A stretch of 6,860 nt of DNA from an uncultured Oscillospiraceae bacterium (GTDB lineage Bacteria > Bacillota_A > Clostridia > Oscillospirales > Oscillospiraceae). The first letter of the stretch is position 1. Each line of letters begins with the position of its first letter. The notes below the pieces were generated by a model. That model did not search any database, had not been told where the DNA came from, and was given only the letters and a program-made list of their open reading frames with translations. The stretch spans positions 1 to 6,860 of the forward strand of contig CAJUAW010000135.1 in NCBI GenBank assembly GCA_910584605.1, read 5' to 3'. A program made the position numbers and the translations under genes. This document shows positions 4,633 through 6,860 of this stretch, piece by piece.

Positions 4633-5976
4633 TTACAGCCCCTGGGCGATCATAGCCTCGGAAATCTTCTTGAAGGCGGCGATGTCGTTGCCGGCGATGA
4701 GGTCGTCCCCCAGGCCGTACTGGGCGGCCGCCGCGGCGGAGGCGTCGTAGATGGAGCCCATAATCTGGCGCAGCTTGTCGTCCACCTCGGCCCGGGTCCA
4801 GTTGTAGCGGATGGAGTTCTGGGCCATCTCCAGGGCGGACACCGCCACGCCGCCGGAACCGGAGGCTTTCGCTCCCGCCGTGAGGATCTTGGGGCTGAGG
4901 CGCAGCAGCTTCATGGCCCCGGCGGTGGCCGGCATGTTGGCCCCCTCCACGTAGTAGCGCACGTCGTTGGCCAGGATGCAGATGGCGTCCTCCACGTCCA
5001 GCTCGTTCTGGGTGGCGCAGGGGATGACGATGTCCGTCTGCACCTCCCAGGGCTTTTTCCCTGGGAAAAACTCCACCCCGAACTCCCGCGCGTAGGCGGA
5101 CACCCGGTCGGAGCCGTTGGCGCGCATCTCCAGGAGGAAGTCCAGCTTCTCCTGGGTGGTAATGCCGTCGGGGTCCCAGATATAGCCGTCGGGACCGGAC
5201 AGGGTGACCACCTTCGCCCCCAGCTCCGCTGCCTTGCGGCACACGCCCCAGGACATGTTGCCGAAGCCGGACACGGCGATGGTCTTCCCCTCCAGGGTGT
5301 CCCCCTTGCTCTCCACCATCCGGGCCAGGAAGTAGACGGTGCCCGAACCGGCGGCCTCCAGCCGGACCTTGCTGCCGCCGTAGGTCAGGCCCTTGCCGGT
5401 GAGGGCGGAGCTCTCCGCCTTGCCCAGCAGGCGCTTGTACTGGCCGTAGAGGTAACCGATCTCCTTGGCCCCCACGCCGATGTCTCCGGCGGGGATGTCG
5501 GTGTCCGCCCCGATGTAGCGGTACAGGGCGTTCATAAAGGACTGGCAGAAACGCATGATCTCCCGGTCAGACCGGCCGCGGGGATCGAAGTCGGCTCCGC
5601 CGGAGGCCCCGCCGATGGGCAGGCCAGTGAGGGCGTTTTTGTAGGTCTGCTCAAAGCCCAGGAATTTGACCACGCTCTCGTTCACCGAGGGGTGGAAGCG
5701 CAGGCCGCCCTTGTAGGGGCCGATGGCGCTGTTGAACTGCACCCGGTAGCCGTGGTTGGTGTGGGCGTTCCCCTTGTCGTCCACCCAGGGCACCAGGAAG
5801 GTGACCATCCGCTCCGGCTCCACCATGCGGGTGAGCAGATCCAGCTTCTCATAGCGGTAGTTGTCCAGGGCGGGGTCGATCATCTCCAGCCAGGTCTGGA
5901 CGGACTGGAGGTATTCCAGCTCGTTGGGATATTTCCGGCGGAGCCGCTCCAATACGCGGGCTGCGTAGTTATTCAT
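4633..5976 (-). CDS. gdh: Glutamate dehydrogenase paralog, NAD type, with substituted catalytic residues (GDH2)
   Basis: A complete 447-residue member of the hexameric Glu dehydrogenase family, which converts glutamate to 2-oxoglutarate and ammonia. It aligns without net shift to C. symbiosum NAD-GDH: GPYKGGLRFHPSVN (86-99, K89), FLGFEQTYKNALT (105-117, K113), PAGDIGVG (162-169, D165), GVAVS (S380). The coenzyme segment GFGNMSWG (237-244) with LSGPDGYIWDPDG (259-271) is NAD-type. However, the near-invariant GGAKGG reads GGASGG, so catalytic Lys125 is Ser; the RPEATGYG motif reads RLEAAGSG (T209A, Y211S); and the AANAGGV motif reads ASGSGGV (N373G). Substrate-carboxylate residues K89, K113 and S380 remain. 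The frame is intact and the fold-defining sequence well kept, so this looks like a retained pseudoenzyme or altered enzyme, not decay. AAGGAGGG 6 nt before the ATG overlaps the GDH1 stop, so the two are probably cotranslated and could form mixed hexamers. Family call certain; activity doubtful. Confidence 0.93.
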   Translation of the reverse strand: MNNYAARVLERLRRKYPNELEYLQSVQTWLEMIDPALDNYRYEKLDLLTRMVEPERMVTFLVPWVDDKGNAHTNHGYRVQFNSAIGPYKGGLRFHPSVNESVVKFLGFEQTYKNALTGLPIGGASGGADFDPRGRSDREIMRFCQSFMNALYRYIGADTDIPAGDIGVGAKEIGYLYGQYKRLLGKAESSALTGKGLTYGGSKVRLEAAGSGTVYFLARMVESKGDTLEGKTIAVSGFGNMSWGVCRKAAELGAKVVTLSGPDGYIWDPDGITTQEKLDFLLEMRANGSDRVSAYAREFGVEFFPGKKPWEVQTDIVIPCATQNELDVEDAICILANDVRYYVEGANMPATAGAMKLLRLSPKILTAGAKASGSGGVAVSALEMAQNSIRYNWTRAEVDDKLRQIMGSIYDASAAAAAQYGLGDDLIAGNDIAAFKKISEAMIAQGL

Positions 5977-5982
5977 AAAGAA

Positions 5983-5991
5983 CCCTCCTTA
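5983..5991 (-). promoter_or_regulatory. GDH2 ribosome binding site overlapping the GDH1 stop codon
   Basis: Minus strand TAAGGAGGG joins the GDH1 stop (TAA) with a consensus SD for GDH2, 6 nt before its ATG. With only 12 bases between the stop codon and the next start there is no room for a promoter, so GDH1 and GDH2 form one operon with likely translational coupling. Confidence 0.85.
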
Positions 5992-6860
5992 CACCAGGCC
6001 GTAGGCCAGCATGGAGTCGGCCACCTTCAGGAAGCCCGCGATGTTGGCGCCGGCCACCAGGTTGCCCGCCATCCCGAACCGCTCGGCGGCCTGAGCGGCG
6101 TTGTGGTACAGGTCGGTCATGATGGTCTTCAGGCGGTCGTCCACCTCCTGGAATGTCCAGGAGAAGCGCATGGAGTTCTGGCTCATCTCCAGGGCGGACA
6201 CTGCCACACCACCGGCGTTGGCCGCCTTGGAGGGGGCGAAGAGTACGCCGGCCTCCTGGAGCGCGTCCATGGCGTCGGGGGTGGAGGGCATGTTGGCCCC
6301 CTCGACTACGGCGAAGCAGCCGTTCTGGATCAGGGCCTTGGCTCCCTCCAGGGGCAGCTCATTCTGGGTGGCGCAGGGCAGGGCGATGTCGCAGGGGACG
6401 TTCCAGATGTTGACACAGCCCTCGTGGTACTCCGCCCCGGCCTTGCGCTGGGCATACTCCTTGATGCGGCCCCGCTCGATCTCCTTGATCTGCTGGATCA
6501 GGGGCAGGTCAATGCCGTCCTTGTCGTAGACATAGCCGTTGGAGTCGGACATGGCCACCACCTTGCCGCCCAGCTGGGTGGCCTTCTCGCAGGCGTAGAT
6601 GGCCACGTTGCCCGAGCCGGAGATAACCACGGTGGAGCCCTCAAAGCCCTTGCCGCCGTCCTTGAGCAGACAGTCGGCCAGGTAGCACAGGCCGTAGCCG
6701 GTGGCCTCCTTCCGGGCCAGGGAGCCGCCGTAGGTCAGGCCCTTGCCGGTGAGCACGCCGGTGAATTCGTTGCTCAGCCGTTTGTACTGGCCGAACAGGT
6801 AGCCGATCTCCCGGGCGCCCACCCCGATGTCGCCGGCGGGCACGTCGGTGTCCGGGCCGA
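5989..6860 (-). CDS. gdhA: NADP-type glutamate dehydrogenase, C-terminal part, cut by the window edge (GDH1)
   Basis: Catalyses NADPH-linked amination of 2-oxoglutarate to glutamate, the usual anabolic ammonia-assimilating GDH. Only 289 C-terminal residues are seen; the frame is open to base 6860 and about 155 N-terminal residues lie outside. The codon at 6843 that looks like a start is an internal Val (GTG) in DTDVPAGDIGVG. Visible motifs are intact: PAGD (the D165 equivalent), TGKGLTYGGS, RKEATGYG (Thr209 kept), the Rossmann GSGNVA, SDSNGYVYD with the Ser-containing segment typical of NADP-type enzymes such as E. coli GdhA, PCATQNEL, EGANMPSTPDA, KAANAGGVAVS and the normal terminus ANIAGFLKVADSMLAYGLV. 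The catalytic lysines fall in the unseen part. Its divergence from the adjacent GDH2 (coenzyme segment and active site) argues that they are from different GDH lineages, not a recent tandem duplication. The operon promoter is outside the window. Confidence 0.95.
   Translation of the reverse strand, partial: GPDTDVPAGDIGVGAREIGYLFGQYKRLSNEFTGVLTGKGLTYGGSLARKEATGYGLCYLADCLLKDGGKGFEGSTVVISGSGNVAIYACEKATQLGGKVVAMSDSNGYVYDKDGIDLPLIQQIKEIERGRIKEYAQRKAGAEYHEGCVNIWNVPCDIALPCATQNELPLEGAKALIQNGCFAVVEGANMPSTPDAMDALQEAGVLFAPSKAANAGGVAVSALEMSQNSMRFSWTFQEVDDRLKTIMTDLYHNAAQAAERFGMAGNLVAGANIAGFLKVADSMLAYGLV

Noticed and set aside
6843..6860. GTG at 6843 as the start of a short 284-residue GDH
   Set aside because: The frame continues in family sequence (GPDTD before VPAGD) to the window edge, so the GTG is an internal Val and the gene is simply cut off.
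1..6860. CRISPR arrays, tRNA or rRNA genes, insertion sequences
   Set aside because: No regularly spaced repeats, cloverleaf-like or rRNA sequence, transposase frame or IS-type terminal repeats were seen; the only repeats are the palindromes and the stalk-domain copies described.

Overview
The window looks like the chromosome of a high-GC, fermentative gut Clostridium relative, most likely Oscillospiraceae (the Flavonifractor / Oscillibacter / Lawsonibacter neighbourhood). The reasons are the codon bias towards G/C in third positions, strong AAGGAGG-type ribosome binding sites, and a secreted 'stalk' protein whose C-terminal repeat (VYKINGSNYFKLRDLGKALNF...GW...RGMYIETNKPYS) is of a kind I associate with this family. 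The genus is inference; there is no rRNA or other marker gene here.

All the large genes lie on the minus strand, so transcription runs from the right edge to the left. From right to left: (i) the C-terminal two thirds of an NADP-type glutamate dehydrogenase (GDH1, cut by the right edge); (ii) 13 bases on, a complete second glutamate dehydrogenase (GDH2) of the NAD type, whose SD overlaps the GDH1 stop codon; (iii) immediately after the GDH2 stop, a 49-codon orphan copy of the stalk-protein C-terminus, then a strong terminator; (iv) a monocistronic cytoplasmic gamma-glutamyltransferase-family gene (YwrD-like) with its own promoter; (v) a 363-base intergenic region that is not empty; (vi) a secreted copper-amine-oxidase-like stalk-domain protein; (vii) glpK, glycerol kinase, complete, reaching the left edge. 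Each of ggt-like, stalk and glpK has a readable sigma-A promoter with 17-bp spacing.

The intergenic region at 2395-2756 carries a compact cassette. A 20-codon peptide gene on the plus strand has a near-perfect SD that sits inside a GAAA-capped hairpin, followed by a bidirectional terminator. From the other side, a near-consensus minus-strand promoter (TTGACA, 17 bp, TATAGT, extended -10) would make an RNA of about 90 nt converging on the same terminator. This is the layout of 3'-overlapping type I toxin-antitoxin pairs, although the peptide is not one I can assign to a known toxin family. Left of it, the stalk-gene promoter is followed at its start site by two abutting palindromes.

The most striking protein observation is GDH2. 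It can be numbered residue for residue against Clostridium symbiosum GDH (K89, K113, D165 and S380 all fall at those positions), but the catalytic Lys125 is Ser, Thr209 is Ala, Tyr211 is Ser and Asn373 is Gly, in an intact full-length frame. It therefore looks like a conserved pseudoenzyme or a re-purposed GDH co-expressed with a GDH1 whose visible motifs are intact.

Metabolically the window combines glutamate/ammonia interconversion (GDH1, possibly modulated by GDH2), possible gamma-glutamyl amide hydrolysis and glycerol entry into glycolysis. Apart from the two GDH genes, the genes appear to be separate transcription units rather than one pathway operon.
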